Numbered from the stretch's first letter, positions 5,593 to 12,693 are shown. The stretch: DNA of 12,732 nt from Chloroflexota bacterium (GCA_005888075.1 VBKD01000128.1:1-12732); one strand, 5' to 3'. The notes: generated from the letters alone by a model not told the origin. Translations and numbers: made by a program.

Positions 5593-6923
5593 ACCACTCT
5601 CCTCTCCGGTACCTTGAGGATGCTAAGGGAGCCGATCACAAACCACAGGAAAAAAACGCCAAACACCACGGGAAATCCCCCTGGCAAGCCGAGAATGCTC
5701 GGCCCGGCGTTGAAAGGATCCAGGAGCAGCCCGCCCGCGAACACGGCGATGATGCCGGCCCCCGCGGTCGCGATGTTGGAGAAGCCCATGTAGAGGCCGC
5801 CCTCATGCCCAGGGATGATGTCCTGGATGAAGGCCCAGTCCACCGAGAAGAAGCTGCCCAGGCCCCCGCCGATGACCAGCCCCGCCAGAGTCGCCTGAGC
5901 GGCCAGCTCCGGAACCTTCAAGAAGGCCGCCAGCGGGCCGAGAAAAACCTCCGGCGCCCATTGGTAATGGCTGAAGACGAGCACCAGGGTGCCGGCCGCG
6001 CCGAAGAGCCCGCCGGCCAGGATGAGCGGCCGACGCCCGGTGCGGTCAGACATGCGGGCCGCAGGCCACGTGACGATGGCCGCCACCGCGATTGCAAGGC
6101 CGAGCAACGTCGCCGCCGCGACGGCGGTCGACTTCCGATCGTGATGGAAGAACACGTTGTCGAAATAGAAGAAGGCGAAATTCTGGAGCCCGCCGAAACC
6201 CATGAGGATCAGCAGCCGGGAAATCATCAGCCACCTGAAATCCCGGTTGCGGAACGGAACGGCGAAAGTCTTGTCGAGAACCTCGCTGACGCCGCGAAAC
6301 TGGCCTTCGACCGGAGGCGCCCGGTCGGGGACGACCAGCACCGTGACGAGCATCGTCGTCACGAGCACCACCGCGATGGAAGCAAGCGCGGCGCCGCGAC
6401 CGAAGTGGGCGAGCATGAGGCCGCCGCCGACCGTGCCCGCGAGAATCCCCACCAGGTTGGCCACGCCGTAGTAGCCAGACGCGTCGCCCCTCTGCGCCTC
6501 GGGCACCACATCGGGCAAGAGCCCCTGATACGGCGCCTGGGCGGTGTTCGACGCGAACTGGAGCAAGAAGTAGAAGGCGACGAGCCACCAGTAGTTGCCG
6601 GCGAGGGCGATGCCCGCCAGGAAGAGCACATCGCCGGCGGTGCCTGCCAGGATGAAGGGCCTGCGACGTCCCCATGGCGTCGTCGTGCGGTCCGACACCG
6701 CGCCGACCACCGGCTGCCAGACCACCGCCATCAGGGTCCCGATCGATTTCAAGAAGCTCGAGGCGAGGCCCTCGTGCTCGCGGCCGGCGAATTGAATGAT
6801 CAGATCGGGCAGGATGAGCGCGGTCAGGCTGTTCCACAAGTACCCGATGGCCACCCAGTAGAGCGACAGGACCAAGAAGTCGAGAGGTCTCAGTCTCCTG
6901 CCGCCGACCGCGGCAGAGGTCAA
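5589..6923 (-). CDS. MFS transporter (GPH/sucrose-symporter-like)
   Basis: This 444-residue membrane protein has about 12 hydrophobic segments and the loop motif GAVSDRTTTPWGRRRPFILAG after the second or third helix. That motif is characteristic of MFS proteins close to the glycoside/cation and sucrose symporters. A second related motif, ARMSDRTGRRPLILAGG, marks the start of the C-terminal half. It probably moves a small solute across the cytoplasmic membrane, and its place in the operon suggests it feeds or drains the neighbouring enzymes; the solute is unknown. The TTG start at 6923 shares TTGA with the stop of the acyl-CoA dehydrogenase. The 3' end overlaps the ureohydrolase start by 4 bases. 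No sign of damage. Confidence 0.87.
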   Translation of the reverse strand: MTSAAVGGRRLRPLDFLVLSLYWVAIGYLWNSLTALILPDLIIQFAGREHEGLASSFLKSIGTLMAVVWQPVVGAVSDRTTTPWGRRRPFILAGTAGDVLFLAGIALAGNYWWLVAFYFLLQFASNTAQAPYQGLLPDVVPEAQRGDASGYYGVANLVGILAGTVGGGLMLAHFGRGAALASIAVVLVTTMLVTVLVVPDRAPPVEGQFRGVSEVLDKTFAVPFRNRDFRWLMISRLLILMGFGGLQNFAFFYFDNVFFHHDRKSTAVAAATLLGLAIAVAAIVTWPAARMSDRTGRRPLILAGGLFGAAGTLVLVFSHYQWAPEVFLGPLAAFLKVPELAAQATLAGLVIGGGLGSFFSVDWAFIQDIIPGHEGGLYMGFSNIATAGAGIIAVFAGGLLLDPFNAGPSILGLPGGFPVVFGVFFLWFVIGSLSILKVPERRVV

Positions 6924-8119
6924 TCCGGTTGATAGGGTGGCAGCGATTTCTTTACCGGCCGGTCCTCGCGGTAGCCCAGTGCGTACTCGCCCTGGAGGAT
7001 CGTGTGCACCTCGCGGGTTCCCTCATAGATGATCGGGGCTCGAGCGTTGCGCAGGAACCTCTCGACGGGATATTCAGCCGAATAGCCGTACGCCCCGTGG
7101 ATCTCGATGGCGTCGTGGGCGGCGTTGAAGGCGGCGTCGGTCGCGTACTGCTTCGCCATCGACACCTGGCGCGTATGCCGCGCGCCGGTGTTTTTCATCC
7201 AGGCGACCTTGAAGTAGAGCAGGCGACAGATCTCGTAGTCGCGTGACATGCGGGCGATCATCTGCTGCACCAGCTGATAGCGCCCGATCTCCTGACCAAA
7301 TGTCTTGCGCTCTCGCGCGTACTTCACCGACGCGTCGAGGCACGCCCGGACCGTCCCGGTTGCTCCCGCGGCCACCGTAAAGCGTCCGTTGTCGAGGCAG
7401 CTCATAGCGATCTTGAAGCCGTCGCCTTCATCGCCGATGCGGTTCGCCTCTGGCACCTCCAGATCGCTCATGAAGATCGATCCGACGTCCCCCGCCCGGA
7501 TACCGAGCCGGTCCTCGATCGGTTCGGTGCGTAGGGAGGAACCGGATGCCTTGCGGTCGAGCATGAACGCCGATACGCCGCGCGAGCCGGCTTTGGGGTC
7601 TGTCTTGGCGAACACCAGGATGTAGTCCGCGGTGTTCGCGTCCGAGACCCAGACCTTCTGGCCGTTCAGAACGTAGGTGTCGCCATTGCGCCTGGCGGTC
7701 GACTGCATGGAGGCGACGTCCGAGCCTGCGTTGGGTTCGGTCAGCCCGTAGCAGGCAAGCTTCTGGCCCGAGGCCATCGGCACGAGCCACTTCTGCTTCT
7801 GCTCCTCAGTCGCCCACGTGTAAAGGCCCATGCCGACCAGGCCGACGTGGACCGAAAGCACTGTCCTGAACACCGTGTCGACGTACTCGAGCTCCTCGCA
7901 GACGAGGCCGAGGGACAGGTAATCCAACCCGTAACCGCCGTAGCGCTGGGGGAAGCAGATGCCCGGAAGGCCCAGGGATGCCAGCTTGGCGAAGATCTCC
8001 GGGTCGTGGCGGCCGGCGCGGTCGTCGGCCTGGATCCTCGGCGCGAACTCCCGCGCACAAAAATCCCGGACCGTGGCGACCAGCTGCTCCTGGTCGGGGC
8101 TCAGCGCCAGGTCGAGCAT
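6920..8119 (-). CDS. Acyl-CoA dehydrogenase
   Basis: This 399-residue protein has the full acyl-CoA dehydrogenase layout. The N-terminal helical domain starts LSPDQEQLVATVRDF. The middle beta domain has YGLTEPNAGSDVASMQSTA and GQKVWVSDANTADYILVFAKT. The C-terminal helical domain has RKTFGQEIGRYQLVQQMIARM and ends with RNARAPIIYEGTREVHTILQ. Glu366 in YEGT is the catalytic base, placed as in medium-chain and glutaryl-CoA dehydrogenases. The enzyme oxidises an acyl-CoA at the alpha-beta bond and passes electrons to ETF. Chain length cannot be read from sequence by eye, although relatives with this start and length often take short or branched substrates. The ATG at 8119 follows the cvpA-like stop by 13 bases, without a clear Shine-Dalgarno. 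Confidence 0.92.
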   Translation of the reverse strand: MLDLALSPDQEQLVATVRDFCAREFAPRIQADDRAGRHDPEIFAKLASLGLPGICFPQRYGGYGLDYLSLGLVCEELEYVDTVFRTVLSVHVGLVGMGLYTWATEEQKQKWLVPMASGQKLACYGLTEPNAGSDVASMQSTARRNGDTYVLNGQKVWVSDANTADYILVFAKTDPKAGSRGVSAFMLDRKASGSSLRTEPIEDRLGIRAGDVGSIFMSDLEVPEANRIGDEGDGFKIAMSCLDNGRFTVAAGATGTVRACLDASVKYARERKTFGQEIGRYQLVQQMIARMSRDYEICRLLYFKVAWMKNTGARHTRQVSMAKQYATDAAFNAAHDAIEIHGAYGYSAEYPVERFLRNARAPIIYEGTREVHTILQGEYALGYREDRPVKKSLPPYQPD

Positions 8120-8132
8120 CGCTATGCGGAGC

Positions 8133-8858
8133 TTACTTGGACGGCGTGGCGCTCGGTTTGGGCGAAGGCACCGGCGATGGCAGCGGATGGAGGTCGCTGG
8201 GCCCGACGTGCCCGATAAAGGGAAGATGGCGGCCGATGCTCAGGATGACTCCCACGGTCCGCGAGCTGTGCAGCTGCGGCTGCAGGAAGTCGGAGTAGAT
8301 CTGCTGCAGCTGGTGAATTCCACCGACCGAGTCCAGGTGCGCGGCGTTGTTCTTGACCGCGTTGTTCTTGAGGGTCTGCATATCCGACTTGGAAACCATT
8401 GCCGATGTGATCGGGTTGGAGAGAATCTGGTTCTCGAGCTGATTGACCTGAGTCAGCGTCAGGCTCGCGCTCTTGAGGACCGGCTGGAATGCGTTGTCCA
8501 GCGTAACCAGAGCCGAGAGCGCCAGGTAGACGACGATCACGGTCACGCCCACGTGGACGAAGACGCCAAGCAGCCCATCGACCCCGCGGATCGCCTCCAG
8601 CCTGTGGAAAGCTCCGCCAATCGCACCGCCGATCGCTCCCATGATCACTGCCAGGATCAGCGCGACGAAGACGCTCAGCACGGCGTTGAGGTGCAGAAGC
8701 TTCTGCATCTCGGTCGTGTACTGATCGTGGAACCGGAATACGGCCAGCAGCGTGCCGAAGAAAAAAATCTCGGCCATCAGTGGCTGGATGACTCCGCGCT
8801 GGAAGCCCAGGATCAAAGCGATCACAAGCACCAGCACAACGATTATGTCGATGATCAA
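8133..8858 (-). CDS. CvpA-family membrane protein with Pro/Ser-rich tail
   Basis: The N-terminus IIDIIVVLVLVIALILGFQRGVI matches the CvpA family opening, and four hydrophobic segments lie in the first 130 or so residues. About 100 hydrophilic residues follow, ending in a proline/serine tail (PLPSPVPSPKPSATPSK). CvpA proteins are needed for colicin V production in E. coli and have been linked to envelope stress and intestinal colonisation, but their molecular job is unclear. At 241 residues this one is longer than the usual 160-180 because of the tail. The start is TTG at 8858, preceded at 12 bases by TAGAAT, a five-of-six -10 box, so the leader would be about 6 bases. It is the first gene of the long minus-strand operon and is divergent from the ParA gene. 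Confidence 0.8.
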   Translation of the reverse strand: MIIDIIVVLVLVIALILGFQRGVIQPLMAEIFFFGTLLAVFRFHDQYTTEMQKLLHLNAVLSVFVALILAVIMGAIGGAIGGAFHRLEAIRGVDGLLGVFVHVGVTVIVVYLALSALVTLDNAFQPVLKSASLTLTQVNQLENQILSNPITSAMVSKSDMQTLKNNAVKNNAAHLDSVGGIHQLQQIYSDFLQPQLHSSRTVGVILSIGRHLPFIGHVGPSDLHPLPSPVPSPKPSATPSK

Positions 8859-8870
8859 AGGTCGGGCCGC

Positions 8871-8932
8871 ATTCTAGACGACGGGCCCGGCGCCACCTAC
8901 TTGCGGTAAGAAACCGCATCTTCCGTTAGACT
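8871..8932. promoter_or_regulatory. Divergent promoter region cvpA-like / parA-like with inverted repeat
   Basis: For the minus gene, TAGAAT (8876-8871) matches five of six -10 bases and ends 12 bases before the TTG at 8858. For the plus gene, TAGACT (8927-8932) matches four of six and ends 11 bases before the TTG at 8944, with TTGCGG (8901-8906) as a possible -35 at a long 20-base spacing. Between them TGCGGT (8902-8907) and ACCGCA (8913-8918) form a perfect inverted repeat with a 5-base centre. It overlaps the plus-strand -35 and could be an operator. No Shine-Dalgarno is seen for either gene. Confidence 0.5.
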
Positions 8933-8943
8933 CGCAGCAACTC

Positions 8944-9714
8944 TTGGCCCGAACGATCGCTGTCGCGATGCAAAAGGGCGGTGTTGGCAAGACCACCACC
9001 GCCGTAAACCTTGGAGCAGCCCTCGCCGAAATAGGGCAGAGGGTGCTTCTCATCGATCTCGACGCCCAGGGCCACCTCACCCTTTACATGAAGCCGAAGG
9101 GAGAGCTCGAGAAGACCATCTACCACCTCCTGGTCGATCCCGACACGACCGTGACCGATGTCGTCCAGGAGGCGCCCCAGATGGGCGTGCACTACATCCC
9201 AGCCGACATCGAGCTCGCCGGTGCCGAGAACCAGCTCATCAACGAGATCGGCCGCGAGAGCATCCTGCGGGACAAGCTCGAATCGGCGCAGAGGCGCTAC
9301 GACTTCATCATCATCGACTGCCCGCCCTCTCTCGATCTAATCGTCATCAATGCCCTGGTGGCGGCGGATGAGGTGTTGGTCCCGCTGCAGGCTGAGTTTC
9401 TCGCGTTGAAAGGAATGCAGGAGCTCCTCATCACGATGGAGCGCGTGAAGCGCCGCCTCAACCCGCGCCTCGAGCTGACGGGCATCCTCCCCACGCTGTA
9501 CAAAAACCGTGTGCTCCACTCGCAGGAAGTGCTCGCCGCGGTGCGAGAAAAATACGGCGACAAGGTCTACGAGTTCGGGATCACCGATTCGATCCGATTT
9601 GCGGAGACCCCCCTCGCGGGGCAGTCGATCCTCACGTACGCGAAGGAGTCAGATGGCGCGAGGGGGTATCGTGCCCTTGCGGCCAAAGTAATGGAAAATC
9701 ACAAGGCAGTTTGA
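8944..9714 (+). CDS. ParA/MinD-type P-loop ATPase
   Basis: This 256-residue protein has the deviant Walker A with its signature lysine, KGGVGKTT (residues 11-18), then DLDAQG (38-43) and IIIDCPPS with Asp125. It also has the LVPLQAEFLALKG block typical of ParA and Soj. The family dimerises on ATP, binds DNA non-specifically and drives positioning of DNA or protein cargo, with hydrolysis triggered by a partner. No HTH domain precedes the ATPase, so it is the short (type Ib/Soj-like) form. No ParB is present. Instead a 97-residue protein starts 1 base after the stop and is the obvious partner candidate. Start TTG 8944 (ARTIAVAMQKGG) is chosen because ParA proteins begin about ten residues before the P-loop; ATG 8968 would remove the first strand. 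Confidence 0.88.
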   Translation: MARTIAVAMQKGGVGKTTTAVNLGAALAEIGQRVLLIDLDAQGHLTLYMKPKGELEKTIYHLLVDPDTTVTDVVQEAPQMGVHYIPADIELAGAENQLINEIGRESILRDKLESAQRRYDFIIIDCPPSLDLIVINALVAADEVLVPLQAEFLALKGMQELLITMERVKRRLNPRLELTGILPTLYKNRVLHSQEVLAAVREKYGDKVYEFGITDSIRFAETPLAGQSILTYAKESDGARGYRALAAKVMENHKAV

Positions 9715-9715
9715 G

Positions 9716-10009
9716 ATGACCACATTCAAGCGGGTATCGCTCGTCGGTTCCGAAGACCTGTTCCGGCAGACTCGGCCTCAGGTCATCAGCGACACGGACG
9801 ACGTCATCAAGGACGCGGTCGACCGTCCGACCAACGTGAAGGAGGTCGTCCTCCGGACGCTGAACTTCACGCCGGACGAGCTCCAGCTTCTCCTGGAGGC
9901 CATCCAGACCGCGAAGTACCCCGAGCGGGCGGGCGTCAAGCCTCCGCTGGACAGGTTCGACTCCCTCGACGCCCTGCGAACGAAGATCTCAGGAGTGATG
10001 GAGCAGTAG
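9716..10009 (+). CDS. 97-residue unknown protein coupled to ParA (candidate partner)
   Basis: The ATG lies 1 base after the ParA TGA, so the two are surely co-transcribed and probably co-translated; AAGG about 12 bases upstream could be a weak Shine-Dalgarno. I do not recognise the family. The N-terminus is basic and strand-like (TTFKRVSLVG), followed by a mainly helical, charged body with FTPDELQLLLEAIQTAKYPER and a final DSLDALRTKISGVMEQ. There is no membrane segment and no visible ParB motif. Known ParA partners are often small proteins with a basic N-terminal activating region (ParG, McdB and the N-terminus of ParB), and the basic start here fits that loosely. The partner role is an inference from position only. 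A palindromic DNA region begins 17 bases after the stop. Confidence 0.75.
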   Translation: MTTFKRVSLVGSEDLFRQTRPQVISDTDDVIKDAVDRPTNVKEVVLRTLNFTPDELQLLLEAIQTAKYPERAGVKPPLDRFDSLDALRTKISGVMEQ

Positions 10010-10026
10010 CCCTAGGCGAATAGCAG

Positions 10027-10098
10027 ACGTTTGGCGCCAAACGTGCGCATTGATGCGCATATTCCGCACGTTTGGCGCCACCCGTGCGGCTCAGCCGC
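10027..10098. repeat. Palindrome cluster downstream of the ParA pair (possible parS-like site or terminator)
   Basis: A perfect 18-base palindrome occupies 10027-10044 (ACGTTTGG-CG-CCAAACGT). Its half-site recurs at 10068-10080, so TGGCGCCAAACGTGCG (10032-10047) and CGCACGTTTGGCGCCA (10065-10080) form a perfect 16-bp inverted repeat around a 17-base loop. The loop side holds TGCGCAT-TG-ATGCGCA (10044-10059). The second copy continues as CCCGT (10081-10085), which with the first half makes an imperfect palindrome. A further small hairpin GCGGC-TCA-GCCGC follows (10086-10098). There is no T-run after the stem, so a standard intrinsic terminator is not supported. The repeated half-sites look more like a protein-binding array. 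It does not match the usual chromosomal parS as I know it. Confidence 0.6.
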
Positions 10099-10155
10099 CG
10101 CAACACGGTCCTTCGGCCACCCAAACCCCCTCTTCACCCCCTTCATAGTCCGTCC

Positions 10156-10245
10156 CTACTTCGTTCTTCGCCGGATGTAGCCGTAGACCCAGAACAGGAC
10201 GATCACGAGCAGGACGATCGAAAACCCCACTGCAGCTCCACGCAT
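10156..10245 (-). CDS. 29-residue single-TM peptide, unknown
   Basis: A short frame from ATG 10245 encodes a hydrophobic core (about residues 5-24, AVGFSIVLLVIVLFWVYGYI) followed by a basic tail IRRRTK. This is the standard look of a small bitopic membrane peptide with the C-terminus inside. It is back to back with the MBL hydrolase: the two ATGs are 18 bases apart around an AT-rich TGTACATATT, which could serve both promoters. A longer reading of the same frame would run back across the hydrolase gene and is unlikely. I do not recognise a family. Size alone makes the call uncertain. Confidence 0.5.
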   Translation of the reverse strand: MRGAAVGFSIVLLVIVLFWVYGYIRRRTK

Positions 10246-10250
10246 TGCTG

Positions 10251-10258
10251 TACATATT
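10251..10258. promoter_or_regulatory. AT-rich box shared by divergent small-peptide and MBL genes
   Basis: TACATATT is the only AT-rich text between the two start codons at 10245 (minus) and 10264 (plus). On the plus strand CATATT (10253-10258) matches four of six -10 bases and would place transcription start at or next to the A of the hydrolase ATG, a leaderless mRNA. The minus-strand reading (TATGTA) is a weaker match. Confidence 0.35.
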
Positions 10259-10263
10259 GGTAG

Positions 10264-10851
10264 ATGCCAAAGCTCGGGATCGTCAAAGTCAAGCTCGACC
10301 GAGAGGTCAACTGCTACGTCGTCTCCTGCGCGACGACGAAGGAGGCGGTGGTGATCGACCCCGGGCTGCCGGCCGACAAGATCGTGGAACAAGCCGCGGG
10401 CCTGAACATCAAATACATCCTGGCCACGCACTGCCATCCGGGCCATGTCGCCGGCAAGGACGACGTCAAGTCCGTCACCGGCGGCGAGACCGGCATCCAC
10501 TCGGCCGACGCCAAGCAGTTCCTGCGCTCAGCCGACCGCTACCTGATCGACGGTGACGAGCTCGAGTTCGGCGAGTTCAAGCTCACCGTCATCCACACCC
10601 CCGGCCACACACCCGGCAGCCTCTGCTTCTCAGTCGCCAACCACGCGTTCGTGGGCGACACGATCCTCGCGGGCGGCATCGGCCGCCAGATGCCCGAGAC
10701 AGACTTGCGGCGACAGATGATGAGCATCGGCACCAAGCTCCTCCGGCTGCCACCATCGACAGCGCTCTATCCGGGCCACGGACCGGCGACGAGCCTGGAA
10801 CGCGAGATGGCTCAGAACCCGATCTTCAGGGGCGCGCCCGCGCCTAGGTAG
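10264..10851 (+). CDS. MBL-fold hydrolase (glyoxalase II-like) with altered metal motif
   Basis: This 195-residue protein has the metallo-beta-lactamase pattern: IDPG at 31-34, THCHPGH at 55-61, TPGHTPGSL with His115, GDT with Asp132, and YPGHGP with His172. All metal ligands are present except that the Asp of HxHxDH is Gly60 (codon GGC, one transition from GAC). That Asp normally binds the second metal and helps orient the nucleophile, so this protein may be mono-nuclear, have altered chemistry, or belong to a branch that uses a different ligand. Family members cleave thioesters, phosphodiesters and lactones; the substrate here is unknown. No Shine-Dalgarno is seen before ATG 10264. The 3' end overlaps the convergent lipoprotein gene by 8 bases. 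Confidence 0.85.
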   Translation: MPKLGIVKVKLDREVNCYVVSCATTKEAVVIDPGLPADKIVEQAAGLNIKYILATHCHPGHVAGKDDVKSVTGGETGIHSADAKQFLRSADRYLIDGDELEFGEFKLTVIHTPGHTPGSLCFSVANHAFVGDTILAGGIGRQMPETDLRRQMMSIGTKLLRLPPSTALYPGHGPATSLEREMAQNPIFRGAPAPR

Positions 10852-11314
10852 GCACCACCAGGCTCAGCGTGATGCGCGTGATGCCTGATGTCCCGTCGGC
10901 GCCGATGAGACCGCCGAGCTTGGAGTTGCTCTTGCGCGAGTAGCTGGCGGCGAAAGCGCCGTTCGCGTTGCCGTTGACGGTGATCTGCCAGTCGCCCTGG
11001 CTTAACTTGGTCTTGTAGAAGGCCAGCACCTTGTCTACGCCGTCAAGGGTTTGCCACTCCATCCCCCACGCCGCCTGGCCGCTTGACGTGAACGAGGCTG
11101 CCGCCGTCAGCCGGGCGCCGGTGTAGATCGGGATGTCAGCCGGGAATCCCGGCGGCATCGGAACTTGGGGATCAAGCTTGTCGCCAGCCGCTCTCTGCGG
11201 GCTTGGGCTCGCTTTGGCGGAGGGAGAAGCTTTGGCGCTGCCGGGGAGGACCGAGCACGCCGTCCCCGCCAGGACCGCAACAGCAATCAAAACCAGGAGG
11301 AGCCTCAACCTCAA
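10844..11314 (-). CDS. Small candidate lipoprotein, unknown
   Basis: This 156-residue protein begins RLRLLLVLIAVAVLAGTAC, a signal peptide with Cys20 as the likely lipidated residue. The box GTAC is not fully canonical at -3. A Ser/Ala/Pro linker with a short repeat (SAKASPSAKASPSP) follows, then a folded part with PPGFPADIPIYTGARL, GMEWQTLDGVDKVLAFYKTKL and WQITVNG. The last blocks resemble uncharacterised lipoproteins in which an extracellular domain follows a PxDVPxYPGA-like turn; no function is known to me. TTG 11314 starts it, 8 bases after the amidohydrolase stop, and another TTG at 11308 is possible. It is probably co-transcribed with that gene, although the functions need not be linked. 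Confidence 0.75.
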   Translation of the reverse strand: MRLRLLLVLIAVAVLAGTACSVLPGSAKASPSAKASPSPQRAAGDKLDPQVPMPPGFPADIPIYTGARLTAAASFTSSGQAAWGMEWQTLDGVDKVLAFYKTKLSQGDWQITVNGNANGAFAASYSRKSNSKLGGLIGADGTSGITRITLSLVVPT

Positions 11315-11322
11315 CGGCGCGT

Positions 11323-12693
11323 TCAGCGCGCCACGAGGGCCGGACGCACCATTCGCCCCCTGACGCGGCCGTTGCTCAGCACCGACTCGCCCCGTAGGTA
11401 CACATCCTCGATGCCGAAACCGAACTCCATGCCCTCCAGCGCCGCGTGACGCTGCCTGGAGCGCATGTGATCGGACCGCGCCTGCGTCTTGCGATTGGGA
11501 TCGACGATCACCAGGTCGGCGTCGAAACCCGGCGCGATCGTCCCCTTGCTCTCCTGCAGCCCGGCGGCGTCGGCCGGGCCTTCACTGACCCAGCGTGGCG
11601 CGAGCCAGACATCGCCCAGCTTCTTGGCCAGGTCGAGGCAGCTCAGGTAAAGGGTCTGCACGCCAGGGCTGCCGGGCAGCGCGTCCTCGAAGGTGTTCGA
11701 TTTCTCGTTGTCCGTGTGCGGCGCATGATCGGTCGCCACGACCTTGATCACGCCGCGCGCCAGACCTTCAACCAGAGCGGCGCGGTCACTCGCGTAACGG
11801 ACCGGAGGGAGCATCTTCATCGCGTTTCCGGCGCGCTCGAAGTCTGCGTCGGTCAGCAGCAGGTATTGCGGACACGTCTCGAGGTTGAGCGGTGCGCCGT
11901 TCCTGATCGCGTCCTCCGCGGCACTCAGCCCGAGGGCGCTCGACAGATGGGCCACGTGCAGGCGCACCCCGGACTCCTTGGCAATGGCCGCGGCAGCCGA
12001 GATGGCGACGGCTTCGGCCTCCGGGGGCCGTGCGGCGAGCAGGTCTGAGTACGTGAGCAGCGGACGCCTGAAGGCTGCGAGCACTGTCGGGTCTTCGGCG
12101 TGGATCGCGAGCGGCACGCCGAGCCTTGCCACCTCAGGAGCGAGGCGCGCGAGGGTCCCGTAGTCGGGCGGGGCCTCGAGGTCGGGATCGTCGAGGTCCG
12201 GCGAGTACTGGACCCGCTTCTGGCTCAGATTGAACGCATAGCCGAGATAGGCCTTGAAGCCCACAGCGCCGGCCGCCGCCATGGCCTCGAGCTGGTCGGG
12301 CGTCGAGCTCGAGCGAATCAGGCCCCACAGGCCGAAGTCAACACGAGCCTTGCTGTGTGCAAGCGCAGCCTTGGCCTCCAGGACACCAGCGCTGTCCACC
12401 GCCGGCACGGTGTTGGGCATGTCCAGGACAGTCGTGACCCCGCCGGCAGCCGCCGCGTCTGTAAGCGTGCCGAAGTCTTCCTTGTCGGGGAAGCCGGGGT
12501 CCCGGCCGTGGACGTGAACGTCGACCGCTCCTGGCAGGACGTACATGCCGGTCGCGTCGACGACCTCGGCGCCCGCGGGAATGGACCGGCCGGCCCCGAC
12601 GCCCGTGATCATGCCGTCGGTGATGTGAATGTCGACGTCTCGGGGACCCTCGGGCGTATACACGATCCCGCCCGTGATGAATAGTTCAGTCAA
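11323..12693 (-). CDS. Allantoinase-like cyclic amidohydrolase
   Basis: This 456-residue protein has the amidohydrolase-superfamily metal set. DVHVHGRDPG carries His60 and His62, and GFKAYLG carries Lys147, which is carboxylated in relatives. IHAED has His198, HVAHLSS has His249 and ATDHAPH has Asp322. The motifs DAAAAGGVTTVLDMPNT and KGTIAPGFDADLVIVD fit allantoinase/dihydroorotase/hydantoinase. The conserved GRDPGFPDKEDF block and overall length favour allantoinase, which opens allantoin to allantoate in purine nitrogen salvage, but dihydropyrimidinase or dihydroorotase roles are not excluded. No other ureide gene is in the window. Start TTG 12693 precedes TELFITGGIVYT, the usual first strand; the upstream promoter would lie at the right edge. 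It is intact, and the lipoprotein gene follows. Confidence 0.87.
   Translation of the reverse strand: MTELFITGGIVYTPEGPRDVDIHITDGMITGVGAGRSIPAGAEVVDATGMYVLPGAVDVHVHGRDPGFPDKEDFGTLTDAAAAGGVTTVLDMPNTVPAVDSAGVLEAKAALAHSKARVDFGLWGLIRSSSTPDQLEAMAAAGAVGFKAYLGYAFNLSQKRVQYSPDLDDPDLEAPPDYGTLARLAPEVARLGVPLAIHAEDPTVLAAFRRPLLTYSDLLAARPPEAEAVAISAAAAIAKESGVRLHVAHLSSALGLSAAEDAIRNGAPLNLETCPQYLLLTDADFERAGNAMKMLPPVRYASDRAALVEGLARGVIKVVATDHAPHTDNEKSNTFEDALPGSPGVQTLYLSCLDLAKKLGDVWLAPRWVSEGPADAAGLQESKGTIAPGFDADLVIVDPNRKTQARSDHMRSRQRHAALEGMEFGFGIEDVYLRGESVLSNGRVRGRMVRPALVAR

Noticed and set aside
5805..6932. Long plus-strand open frame of about 375 codons
   Set aside because: It is antisense to the MFS gene, with an Arg/Glu/Gln/Asp-rich composition typical of reading GC-rich coding DNA on the wrong strand, and no known motif.
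7959..8909. Plus-strand open frame of about 316 codons
   Set aside because: It is antisense to the cvpA-like and acyl-CoA dehydrogenase genes. Its charged His/Asp/Gln-rich product lacks domain features, while the opposite strand has clear families.
10032..10080. Standard Rho-independent terminator after the ParA pair
   Set aside because: The stem is strong, but neither side has a T-run, and the loop contains its own palindrome. Termination is possible but not supported by the usual signal.
10156..10500. 114-residue reading of the small membrane peptide
   Set aside because: The extra 85 residues lie antisense to the MBL hydrolase and look like random sequence; only the last 29 resemble a protein.
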